Shown here: in pieces, positions 1 to 6,950 of the stretch | Layout: each line of letters begins with the position of its first letter | Numbering within the stretch: the first letter of the stretch is position 1 | Assembly (NCBI GenBank): GCA_037447655.1 | Contig: JBBHKE010002855.1 | Coordinates: 223,001 to 238,312, forward strand | Reading direction: 5' to 3' | DNA from: Zygnema cylindricum | Lineage: Eukaryota; Streptophyta; Zygnematophyceae; Zygnematales; Zygnemataceae | DNA: 15,312 nt | Translations under genes and position numbers: made by a program | The notes under the pieces: model-generated | The model's database searches: none | Seen by the model: only the letters and a program-made list of their open reading frames with translations | What the model was told of the DNA's origin: nothing

Positions 1-132
1 TACGGCCATTGTACGACATGGCCTAAATGTTGACACGTGGTATATCGGGATTTGCTCCCTTAATCCTCGGAGATGCCGCGATCAAATGTCATTCCGCCAC
101 GTGTCATCCAATGTGGCGTTGACCACAAACCG
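1..132 (-). repeat. 3' LTR of Copia-B, distal fragment (split by nested insertion)
   Basis: This block aligns with 11621-11750 of the intact right LTR with about 18 mismatches by eye. The alignment stops at 132 and resumes at 6374. It carries two ACGT-core motifs, ACACGTGG near 34-41 and CCACGTGTC near 98-106, both also present in the right LTR. The start of this LTR lies to the left of the window. Confidence 0.9.
128..132. repeat. Target site duplication of Copia-A, left copy (AACCG)
   Basis: AACCG directly precedes the Copia-A terminus TGTTG and recurs at 6374-6378 after the other terminus. The unoccupied Copia-B LTR (near 11750) has this sequence once, which confirms it as a 5-bp duplication. 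A 6-bp reading (AAACCG) is possible because of flanking A residues. Confidence 0.85.
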
Positions 133-449
133 TGTTGATTTGAGGCAGCTGGTGCCACTCAAGAAGATGAAGAAGCACCAGCAGTTGCCATGATAATTAA
201 TTGTGTAAAGAGGAAACTCTCACGAAATCCCACAAACAACCAACTTCACAATGAAGCCTAAAGCAAACCAGACACACCCTAGGTCTGCAAATTTGCCACA
301 ATATAAAATATACACCAGAGAAACCACATGCAGAATTTCACAAAGTTCTGCCAAAAGATCACAATGATCTTATAATGTAAACACACCCAAAAACTGCTTC
401 GCAGTTTTTCTACACAACAATCCTACTTTTCTTAAAGTAATCTAAGTCC

Positions 450-457
450 TATATATA
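450..457 (-). promoter_or_regulatory. TATA box in the Copia-A 3' LTR
   Basis: TATATATA lies in the LTR about 320 bp from the internal-side end as it would be used in the 5' copy. It is conserved at the same place in the other LTR (5693-5700). In this LTR it could only drive transcription outward, into flanking Copia-B LTR sequence. Confidence 0.6.
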
Positions 458-656
458 CAAGTGAGCCTACGGCTGATCACACCGTACTACAACTAGCGTG
501 GTCAATTGGTACACTACTCTTCATTACAAAATCCCACCGTCGAATGCACATAATTATTTCCACCAATCAGACAGCAGCTAGAAATGAAATAGTACGGGGT
601 TAAAGTTCGTCCGCTGAAATGACGGTATAGTCAATACTTCTCTTCCAAAAATGACG

Positions 657-671
657 GCGGACTTCGTCCGC
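657..671. repeat. Perfect inverted repeat GCGGAC-TTC-GTCCGC in the Copia-A 3' LTR
   Basis: A 6-bp stem with a 3-base loop, conserved at 5901-5915 in the 5' LTR. A further TTCGTCCGC half lies about 50 bp to the left (near 606-614), so the half-site occurs more than once. It lies upstream of the TATA box in element orientation (U3). Function unknown; a protein-binding palindrome is one possibility. Confidence 0.6.
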
Positions 672-908
672 TTTCCACGTATTCTTTCATCACCGAAGAT
701 GAACCTCCACGTGTAACTTTGGTCCTCAAATGTAACTGTACCTTTTCTTCTAGAACAACCAAACTTGACTTTCTCACGGACCGACACGTGTGCCTGAAGT
801 GCACCGAATCTGTGTACTCCCTTTCGAGTTACATACTCACTAAAACATGTCCCCGTCAAATTTATCTTCACACAAACTGACTCATATTCAGAACACCTTT
901 CTTGCGCA

Positions 909-967
909 CACTGCTATACCTGCTATGACTCTGCTACGACTGCTATGACTGCTATGAGTGCTATGAT
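909..967. repeat. Short tandem repeat (9-10 bp, CTATGACTG-type) in U3 of the Copia-A 3' LTR
   Basis: Several imperfect copies of a CTATGACTG/CTACGACTG motif occur in a row, followed at about 970-1025 by a longer imperfect repeat around GCAGCGCAGCT. The equivalent tract in the 5' LTR (6152-6202) has one unit fewer, so the array has changed length since insertion. Confidence 0.65.
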
Positions 968-1142
968 CTGTCAGCGCAGCTGTGATATTAGAGCAGCGCA
1001 GCTACGATGTCAGATTAGAGCAGCATAGCAACACATCAACATGTGTAGAGTGCTCAAGGTTTCTAGCTGCGATATCAGACTCAGCGCAGCATGGCAGCAT
1101 AGCACCAAGATATAGAGAGGACTCAAGGTTTCCAAAACAACA

Positions 1143-1157
1143 CTCCCCTAAACCTTT
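1143..1157 (-). other. Polypurine tract of Copia-A
   Basis: On the minus strand this reads AAAGGTTTAGGGGAG and abuts the 3' LTR start TGTTG. A purine-rich run ending GGGGAG beside the 3' LTR is the usual plus-strand cDNA primer in LTR retrotransposons. It fixes the LTR boundary at 1142. Confidence 0.75.
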
Positions 1158-1177
1158 AGACTCTCTCAGCCACTGAG

Positions 1178-1495
1178 TCAACATTCCTCTCTACAGAACT
1201 TCAACTTAGGTGCAGGTAAAGGCTTAGTTATCATATCTGCTACCATCTCCTTATCTGGAAGATAACTTAGCTTTAAAATTTTGTTCATCACCTTCTCTCT
1301 TACAAAATGCAGCTTGACGTCAATGTGCTTGCTTTTGAACCGATGACTCGGGTTGGATGCTATCGCAAAAGCTGCCTGGTTGTCACACCACACTATTTGA
1401 GGTCCGTATTGCATAAAATGAAGTTCTTGGAGGAGCGACTTCACCCATAGTAACTCCTTGACAGCTGAGCTTGCTGCCATATATTCAGCCTCCAT
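1178..1495 (-). pseudogene. pol: Copia-A pol: C-terminal half of RNase H, frame-shifted from the rest
   Basis: The fragment (105 residues) begins MEAEYMAA, contains the CDNQAA motif around residue 38 and KSKHIDVKLHFVREKV around 54-69, and ends FCREEC. These are hallmarks of the C-terminal Ty1/copia RNase H, which degrades the RNA strand of the RNA/cDNA hybrid. The matching Copia-B region is 6951-7310. It is out of frame with the RT section (1510-2829) because a 44-bp direct duplication at 1473-1560 shifts the frame. Its stop codon lies close to the polypurine tract, as expected for the end of a copia polyprotein. Confidence 0.9.
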
Positions 1496-1560
1496 TGTAG
1501 AGTGAGCTGTTACCTTGCTGTCATATATTCAGCCTCCATTGTAGAGTGAGCTGTTACCTT
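1473..1560. repeat. 44-bp direct tandem duplication in the Copia-A RNase H
   Basis: Units 1473-1516 and 1517-1560 are identical except for one base (gctgcc versus gctgtc). Each encodes the STMEAEYM part of RNase H, so the motif appears twice, once in each flanking frame. Since 44 is not a multiple of three, the duplication alone breaks the pol frame. The near identity suggests it arose after most other decay of the copy. Confidence 0.93.
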
Positions 1561-2829
1561 TTCAAGCTTGGTGCTCCAGCAACATGTTCTAGTTCCAATC
1601 TTCAAAATGAATCCAGTGGTGGAACGGCGGCTTGGCATGTCTCCATAGCTAGCATCACTCCACGTCTGAATTTTGACTTCATCTCCACCAAGAGCAAGTC
1701 GAAGATTCCGTGTTCCTGCAAGAAACCGAAGAACCCTCTTTGCGGCCTCCCAATCTATTTTTCTCCGATTCTGCAAACTCCGGCTCAAAGCGCCAACTGC
1801 TGCCGCAATATCCGGCCTCGTGCAATTCATGAAGTAAATTAGGCTGCCAATAATCTGTCGGTATGAAATGGTGGCCATAAAATCTGCCTCCCCTGACTCC
1901 AAGGTATCGTCAAAAATGATTCCTCCATCGGTCTCCATGCCTTCCACTTTCTGCTCAAATTCCATGGGAGTGGCACTTCCGTTTGCCTCTGCTATGTCAA
2001 TTTTTTCAAGCACATTTCCTATCGCTTCACGTTGCGTTATATGGATTGTTCTCCTATCTCTATCCCTTTCTAATTGAATTCCAAGAATACACATTGCCTC
2101 ACCTAAGTCTTTCATCTCAAATCTTGAATTCAAGGCTGCCTTTATTTTGTTAATCTCATTTATTGACTTGCTTAACAGCAACAAATCATCTATATATACC
2201 GCAATGTACATAATCCCATCTTTTCCTTCCATAACATAGACTGAGTGATCTGTGCTAATCCTAACGAATCCTAGACCGGTTAGAAACTCATCTAGTTTTA
2301 GGTTCCACTGACGTGGAGCCTGCTTCAAACCATACAAGGATTTCAATAGTTTACAGACCAGATTTTCTTTTCCAGTCTCTTCATACCTTTCAGGCTGCTT
2401 CATATAAATTACTTCCTCTAAATCTCCATGCAAGAAAGCTGTCTTAACATCCATTTGATGTAGTTCCATATTCTCAAAGGCCGCTAAGGATAACAAAATT
2501 CCAACAGTTGGAAATCGGACAACCGGAGAGAAAGTCTCTTCATAGTTAATTCCCTCCTTCTGACTATAGCCTTCAGCAACAAGCCTAGCCTTATATCTTT
2601 CAATAGAGTTATCTGGATTCAACTTTACTTTGAAGACCCACTTACAGCCGATGGCTTTTCGGTCTGGTGGAAGCTCCACAAGCTCCCAAGTTTGAGCCAC
2701 CATTATCGATTGCATTTCATCATTAGCCGTAGCGATCCATTGATCTTTTTCCGGAGCTGCAAAGGATTTCTGTATTGTGACCGGTTCCATTATGCTGGCA
2801 GATAATAGAGCAGTTTTGCTGCTTCGCAA
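1510..2829 (-). pseudogene. pol: Copia-A pol: reverse transcriptase and N-terminal RNase H
   Basis: The longest open frame in the window (439 residues), a Ty1/copia RT (RVT_2 type). Motifs in order: ANDEMQSIM and TWELVELPP near residues 35-55; GCKWVFKVK near 61; ERYKARLVAEGYSQKEGI near 77-94; motif A HQMDVKTAFLHGDLEE near 124-139; KSLYGLKQAPRQWN near 163-176; catalytic YIDD near 212-215 (bases 2185-2196); FEMKDLGE; then YRQIIGSLIYFMNCTRPDIA and the RNase H start SDASYGD. The enzyme would copy element RNA to cDNA inside virus-like particles. RT residues look intact, but the frame is cut off upstream from integrase and downstream by the 44-bp duplication. Confidence 0.95.
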
Positions 2830-2945
2830 TTTCGCAGTGTTGCAGCTTTGCAGCTTCGCAGCTTCGCAGTTTCACAGCGTCGCAGTTTTCAGTCAGATCC
2901 AATGAACCGACAGAAAATAGCGCAGCTTCGCAGTGTCGCAGCCTG
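2818..2945. repeat. GCGAAGCTGC-type low-complexity repeat in the Copia-A linker
   Basis: The minus strand shows many imperfect copies of a 9-10 bp motif (GCGAAGCTGC, GCAAAGCTGC, GCGAAATTGC). They separate the conserved linker (IPASDF...QSSRL) from the start of the RT region (MEPVTIQKS). In Copia-B the same interval holds only about 17-20 residues without such repeats, so this looks like an insertion or expansion specific to Copia-A or its subfamily. It shares GCAGC-rich composition with the U3 repeats. Confidence 0.7.
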
Positions 2946-3012
2946 CTGCTTTGCCTTTCCCCCCCCAGAAAATCTGAGGCTGGAATTGTTGGATCCGTAG
3001 GTTGCCGCCGAG

Positions 3013-3048
3013 GAGGAGGTGGTGGAGGAGGAGGAGGATTCTCCACAA
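3013..3048. repeat. GGA/GGT trinucleotide run coding polyproline
   Basis: A plus-strand GGA/GGT microsatellite in the linker region, read as nine consecutive prolines on the minus strand. It is an unstable low-complexity tract in the flexible integrase-RT linker, followed closely by an eight-C run at 2959-2966. Confidence 0.75.
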
Positions 3049-3345
3049 GGGGACCAGCCGGAGGGTCCAAAGTGGGACTCGAAGAAGCGAGAGGAACACT
3101 TTCAAAAATAACATATTCTTTGATTTTGGAATCTTTTTCAAAATCTGTCATACTTAAAACATCTATCGATCTGCTCTCTTCTTTAACCTGAATATTTCTA
3201 GCAGTCTGAAGAGTATTCCTATCCCTGTTAAATACTTTATAGTCCACGGATTCATCATCATATCCCATAAAAATTCCTGGAATCGATTTCAGACTAAGCT
3301 TAGAAATAGGGAGATTATAAAAAAAAAACATTTACTCCCAGAAAC

Positions 3346-3930
3346 TTAGAAGTGACTAACATTCGGTTTTCTTCCGGTCCACACTTCATATGGTGTTTTC
3401 CCTTTTACTGCTCTAGTCTCTATTCTATTTCTAATATACGCCGCACACGAGAAAGCTTCACCCCAAAATTTGAAATCTATTCCCTTATCTAGTAACATAG
3501 ATTTTGCACTTTCTGTTAGAGTTTGGTTGAGTCTTTCGGATACTCCATTCTGTTCCGGAGTATAAGGTACTGTAAATTGCAGAGAAATGCCATTGTCTTT
3601 TAAATATTCAGAGAATGTATGACAAATATATTCCCCTCCGTTGTCGGACCGAAGGGAAAGGATCGGTTTCCCATGAAGTTTTTCGGCCCATACCCGAAAA
3701 TGCTCGAAGTGAGTGAGCACTTCACTTTTTTCTTTCATAAAGTAAACCTTGCGATATCTTGAGAAGTCATCCGTAAAAGTGACCAAAAACCGGTTGCCAC
3801 TGAGTGAAGGAACTTTTGATGGCCCCCACACATCCGAATGAATAATTTGCAGCAAATCCGTTGCCTGGTTATCCGTTGTCTGAGGGCGGCAGCTTATGAA
3901 GTTTTCCCAAAGCACATCCATCACATACAT
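3346..3930 (-). pseudogene. pol: Copia-A pol: integrase catalytic core (DD35E)
   Basis: A retroviral-type integrase core that would insert element cDNA into the genome. Conserved pieces: IIHSDVWGPS (first catalytic D, near residue 32), TFTDDFSRYRKVYF, LRSDNGGEY (second D, near 95), and YTPEQNGVSERLNQTL with the catalytic E 35 residues after the second D. It continues to FKFWGEAFSCAAYIRNR and TPYEVWTGRKP. All three acidic residues are present. The start is artificial: the polyprotein enters this frame by a frameshift in 3870-3930 and leaves it at the homopolymer near 3330. The first ~20 residues are shadow sequence overlapping the preceding frame. Confidence 0.93.
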
Positions 3931-4246
3931 GGGAATCTGTTTGTCCTAATTTAACACCATCTATCATATTTTGCTTTACCATTTTATCAAGCCTTTCATG
4001 ATAAACATGACCGAGCCTCTTATGCCACAAAACATTTTCCAGAAGGACACTAGAGTATGCAAAGTCAATTTCATTAGCCAAGTCCATCCGGTACAACAAG
4101 CCTCTAGTTCCTACCAAAGCTACCTTCCCATTTTTGCTTACTACCTTTTCCCCTTTCTTTTGTAAAATTTCAAAACCTTTCGTTTCTGCTACTGAAGTGG
4201 AAAACAATTTTTTTGTAAACTTTGGGATATAGAGAACATCATGCAA
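3869..4246 (-). pseudogene. pol: Copia-A pol: protease C-terminal part and GAG-pre-integrase zinc domain
   Basis: It opens with LHDVLYIPKFTKKLFS, the usual end of the copia protease domain. It then has VLWHKRLGHVYHERL (histidines near residues 73 and 79) and CDGCALGKLHKLP (cysteines near 108 and 111), the HHCC GAG-pre-integrase zinc-binding module at the N terminus of integrase. It is in frame with the upstream protease fragment and separated from it only by a TAG codon at 4253-4255. The next codons are TTG-started only by convention. The downstream integrase core lies in another frame. Confidence 0.9.
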
Positions 4247-4252
4247 GGTTCT

Positions 4253-4714
4253 CTATACAATCTGACCATTGATTCCACATGCTAACTCCACGCTTCCTAT
4301 TGCCGTAGCCTCCACACCGCTGTCATCCGCGTAATAAATCCGACGAGTGGGAATTGGAGTAAGTGTTTTGAAGTAAGCCCGATTGCCCCACATGTGGGAG
4401 GAGCATCCGGAGTCCATAATCCATCCGTTCTCTCGAGGTCCCTCCATGAGATCTTTTGCAAGAGCAAAGAACTCGTCATCATCCGATTGTGGAAATCTGA
4501 CCACATCTTTCTTTTCTTCCGGTCGTTCATAATGTGACATCTCATCAAATGCAAGGAATGCCGCATTTTTAATCGGCAGTTTTGATGTCGAAAATTTTGG
4601 TGATGAATCCTCCGATCGCACCCTCCATCCCGCACGATAAATTCCTATTTCACACGCTTTTATAAATGCCGGACACAGCCGGAAAAATGACCTTGACAAA
4701 AGCAATAGACACAC
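4253..4714 (-). pseudogene. pol: Copia-A gag-pol: nucleocapsid-protease junction and aspartic protease
   Basis: The protease signature is GWIMDSGCSSHMWGN near residues 95-110, where D of DSG is the catalytic aspartate of the retropepsin that cuts the polyprotein. TPIPTRRIYYADDSG follows. Residues 1-40 are doubtful because the gag frame reads on through the zinc knuckle in a different register and the switch lies near 4660-4714. The fragment ends at an in-frame TAG (4253-4255) just before the LHDVLYIP part of the protease. The W before IMDSG is useful because Copia-B has a stop at exactly this position. Confidence 0.9.
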
Positions 4715-5040
4715 CTATGATATTGCTTATAATTCGGATTGGGGGTAAATTTTCTGTTTCCAGAAAAACCAGCCGGCTTATATGTCTGTGCATTGTAAGC
4801 AACCACTGATTGACCACCATTTAATGCTATCTGAGTTGCCTCTTCGTCTAGGATATAAGCTTGAGCTACTGCTATATTCCATTTACTCTTCTCTAAGCGT
4901 CTTAGCTGCTCCGCTGCTCCTCTATATTCAGTAGGAAGCCCTCTCATTAGAATCATAACTTGATGATAAGGAGGAAAACTCCCCCCGTAACATGCATTCA
5001 CCGACAATAGAAGTTTCAAGCCATTACAATATGAGTTCAT
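4660..5040 (-). pseudogene. gag: Copia-A gag: capsid C-terminal part and zinc knuckle
   Basis: This continues the gag frame after the TAG at 5065-5067. It has VMILMRGLPTEYRGAAEQL (near residues 28-46), the usual copia capsid segment, and ends in a nucleic-acid-binding knuckle CVYCFCQGHFSGC (C-x2-C-x4-H-x3-C) near 110-122. One residue is missing before the last Cys, which fits a frameshift in this spot. Downstream the protease continues in another frame. Gag would form virus-like particles and bind element RNA. Confidence 0.85.
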
Positions 5041-5064
5041 GTCACCCCCAATATATTTATAGTC

Positions 5065-5433
5065 CTACATTTTCCCAGCAGTAACAACCTCATACTGCTC
5101 ACTAGCTAAGACATAAGATTCACACAAGGCCTTCCATATTTTAGATGCCGTAGAGATTTTGATATATGTCATGTTAAGATTTTTTGACAAAAGTAACTTC
5201 AAAACATGCAATGCATCTTCATTTTTCTTTCCAAACTCCGGATCCGTATCCGAAAAGATACCAAAAATCACATCATATAATTTCACTTTTTTCCAATAAG
5301 ACTTAGTCAAATCCGCCCAATAAAGATACTTCTGCCCATTAAACACCGGGATCCGTGAGGGAGGGCCCGTGACCTGTTGATTTGAGGCAGCTGGTGCCAC
5401 TGAAGAAGAGGAAGAAGCACCAGCAGTTGCCAT
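5065..5433 (-). pseudogene. gag: Copia-A gag N-terminal part, starting inside the 5' LTR
   Basis: I take the start as the ATG at 5431-5433 (MATAGASSSSS). An earlier in-frame ATG at 5479-5481 is possible, as no stop intervenes. The first 19 codons and two bases of the next lie inside the 5' LTR (5375-5433) and the frame then crosses the primer-binding site. QVTGPPSRIPVFNG matches Copia-B QVMGPPSKVPIFIG. Capsid-like segments follow (LYWADLTKSYWKKVKLYDVI; ASKIWKALCESYVL). A TAG at 5065-5067 cuts the frame, and gag homology resumes right after it in the same frame. Confidence 0.87.
5360..5374 (-). other. Candidate degenerate primer-binding site of Copia-A (half-tRNA-iMet type)
   Basis: The minus strand reads GGTCACGGGCCCTCC immediately after the LTR end (CAACA). 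It equals the Copia-B site GGTTATGGGCCCACC with three changes in 15. It lies within gag codons QVTGP. The site is named by position and by comparison with Copia-B and Drosophila copia, where CAACA is also followed by GGTTATGGGCCC. Two of the changes fall opposite or next to the tRNA anticodon, so priming by initiator tRNA would be weakened. Confidence 0.65.
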
Positions 5434-5692
5434 GATAATCAATTGTGCAAAGAGGAAACTCTCACGAAATCCCACAAACAACCAACTTCACAATGAAGCC
5501 CCAAGCAAACCAGACACACCCTAGGTCTGCAAATTTGCCACAATATAAAATATACACCAAAGACACCACATGCAGAATTTCACAAAGTTGTGCCAAAATA
5601 TCACAATGATCTTATAATTCAAACACACCCAAAAACTGCTTCGTAGTTTTTCCTACTCAACAATCCTGCTTTTCCTAAAGTAATCTAAGTCC

Positions 5693-5700
5693 TATATATA
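5693..5700 (-). promoter_or_regulatory. TATA box of the Copia-A 5' LTR
   Basis: TATATATA lies about 260 bp upstream of the gag ATG and is conserved in both LTRs. A start some 30 bp downstream (near 5660) would leave a leader of roughly 230 bases before gag. The position of the start is inferred. Confidence 0.65.
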
Positions 5701-6151
5701 CAAGTGAGCCTACAGTTGATCACACCGTACTAAAACTAGCGTGGTCAATTGGTACACTACTTCTTCATTAACAAAATCCCACAGTCGAATGCACATAATT
5801 TTTTACACTAATCAGACAGCCGCTAGAAATGAAATAGTGCGCGGTTAAAGTTCGTCCGCTAAAATGACGCTACAGTCAATACTTCTCTTCAAAAATGACG
5901 GCGGACTTCGTCCGCTTTCCACGTATTCTTTCATCACCGAAGATGAACCTCCACTTGTAACTTTGGTCCCCAAATGTAACTAAACCTTTTCTTCTAGAAG
6001 AACCAAACTTGATTTTCTCACGGACCGACACGTGTGCCTGAAGTGCACCGAATCTGTGTACTCCCTTTCGAGTTACATACTCACTAAATCATGTCCCCGT
6101 CAATTTATCTTCACACAAACTGACTCATATTCACAACACCTTTCTTGCACA

Positions 6152-6202
6152 GACTGCTATAGCAGCTATGACTATGCTACGACTGCTATGACTGCTATGA
6201 CT
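6152..6202. repeat. Short tandem repeat in U3 of the Copia-A 5' LTR
   Basis: Imperfect CTATGACTG/CTACGACTG units, followed by GCAGCGCAGCT-type repeats to about 6260. It is one unit shorter than the 3' LTR tract at 909-967. Confidence 0.65.
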
Positions 6203-6373
6203 GTCACCGCAGCTGTGATATTAGATCAGCGCAGCTGCGATGTTAGATCAGAGCAGCATATCAGCACAGGATTAAGTGTAGAGTGCTCAAGGTTTCTAGC
6301 TGCCATGTCAGACTTAGCGAAGCATGGCAACATAGCAGCACGATATAGAGAGAACTCAAGGTTTCCAAAACAA

Positions 6374-6378
6374 AACCG
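6374..6378. repeat. Target site duplication of Copia-A, right copy (AACCG)
   Basis: Second copy of the AACCG at 128-132. Copia-B LTR homology resumes here and continues as CCGAAATC, matching the intact LTR near 11750. Confidence 0.85.
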
Positions 6379-6937
6379 CCGAAATCCTCTTCCGCGATCT
6401 CGGCGTTAATTTCGGTCATCCGATTAAATTCAAATTTAATCGTAGCCGTAATAAATACATGCGCGGTATTCGTTTCACTAAAGAATTAAATGCGTGGTAT
6501 TGGTTTCTTATCCGTACCAGAATCCGTACTTTTATATTTACTGGATATATGTCTCCCGTAAACAGTTACAGTTAAATGAACTATCCTACGTATAAATGTT
6601 TAAGTAATTATCAAACCATATAGTACATAACACTACTCCTAGACTTAACGGCTAAGGTTACCGGCTACTGGCTCTCTGCCGGCCGTCACGTACCAGGATC
6701 AAATCATGTCGCCGGTACATATCTTTTAGTAAATTAAACCCCTAACTAAAATATATTTTCCCGTAAACCTTTGGATAGCCTAGAGAGCCATGGCTCTAGC
6801 TCCTTCTCCAATTTCTTAGTGACTGCGACAAGTTTGAGAAGTTGGAGAGAGAAGTTAGAGATAGACTGCCTCGGCTTCTTTCTTATTTCTATTCAGACCT
6901 AGAAAATACTCTAAACAAAAGACCATTAATTTCTACA
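6374..6937 (-). repeat. 3' LTR of Copia-B, proximal fragment
   Basis: It aligns with about 11747-12303 and ends CTACA on the plus strand (element start TGTAG). By eye roughly 12% of positions differ from the right LTR, including several small indels. No gene is present here. Confidence 0.92.
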
Positions 6938-6950
6938 CTCCCCTTATTTT
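6938..6950 (-). other. Polypurine tract of Copia-B
   Basis: The minus strand reads AAAATAAGGGGAG and abuts the LTR start TGTAG. It has the same GGGGAG ending as Copia-A, which supports the LTR boundary at 6937. Confidence 0.8.

Larger units (their letters stand above)
133..1142 (-). repeat. 3' LTR of Copia-A
   Basis: It matches 5375-6373 over its whole length. It begins TGTTG and ends CAACA on the plus strand, a perfect 5-bp terminal inverted repeat. Its left end also carries the first gag codons found in the 5' LTR, but with a TGA where the 5' copy has a serine codon, which is expected because this copy is not translated as gag. It is about 10 bp longer than the 5' LTR, mainly from one extra unit of a short repeat near 909-967. 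It contains a TATA box, a GCGGAC/GTCCGC hairpin and ACGT-core motifs. Confidence 0.93.
2723..3331 (-). pseudogene. pol: Copia-A pol: integrase C-terminal region and integrase-RT linker
   Basis: The first part contains IPGIFMGYDDESVDYKVFNRD (residues about 17-37), typical of the region after the copia integrase core where the protein folds back (GYDDESVDYKVF). The linker follows: a run of nine prolines, then IPASDF (near residue 120), which also occurs as IPASDF in Copia-B near 8620. After the linker the frame runs into a repeat-rich tract (about 2818-2945) and then out of frame relative to RT. The upstream break from the integrase core lies at a ten-T run on the minus strand near 3318-3328, a likely slippage site. 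Confidence 0.85.
133..6373 (-). mobile_element. Copia-A: Ty1/copia LTR retrotransposon nested in the Copia-B 3' LTR
   Basis: A complete-length but inactive element of 6241 bp, with two LTRs of about 1 kb, terminal TGTTG...CAACA inverted repeats, a 5-bp target duplication, a polypurine tract inside the 3' LTR and a degenerate half-tRNA primer site inside the 5' LTR. The internal region (1143-5374) reads gag, protease, GAG-pre-integrase, integrase, RT and RNase H on the minus strand. I count two in-frame stops (5065-5067 and 4253-4255) and about five frame changes. The RT motif YIDD is intact. The LTRs are more alike than those of Copia-B, so this is the younger insertion. Confidence 0.95.
5375..6373 (-). 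repeat. 5' LTR of Copia-A (promoter LTR)
   Basis: It matches 133-1142. The internal-side end is TGTTG (plus strand) and the outer end reads CCAAAACAA, lacking the final CA present in the 3' LTR, just before the AACCG target duplication. It would supply the promoter: a TATA box at 5693-5700, U3 repeats at 6152-6202, and a GCGGAC hairpin at 5901-5915. The gag ATG (5431-5433) lies about 56 bp inside the LTR end, so U5 is partly coding. Confidence 0.93.

Noticed and set aside
578-871. 97-residue minus-strand open frame in the Copia-A 3' LTR
   Set aside because: No domain is recognisable and the 5' LTR does not preserve it as an equally long frame. Likely chance.
909-1025. Possible CRISPR-like array in U3
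   Set aside because: Short imperfect repeats without unique spacers of constant length, in a plant LTR. An ordinary minisatellite.
5065-5067. Gag stop codon in Copia-A as programmed readthrough
   Set aside because: It falls within the capsid, not at the gag-pol junction, and Copia-B lacks it. It is a plain nonsense mutation.
6032-6409. 125-residue plus-strand open frame across the end of Copia-A and Copia-B LTR sequence
   Set aside because: It crosses the insertion junction between two elements and reads repeat sequence, so it cannot be an old gene.
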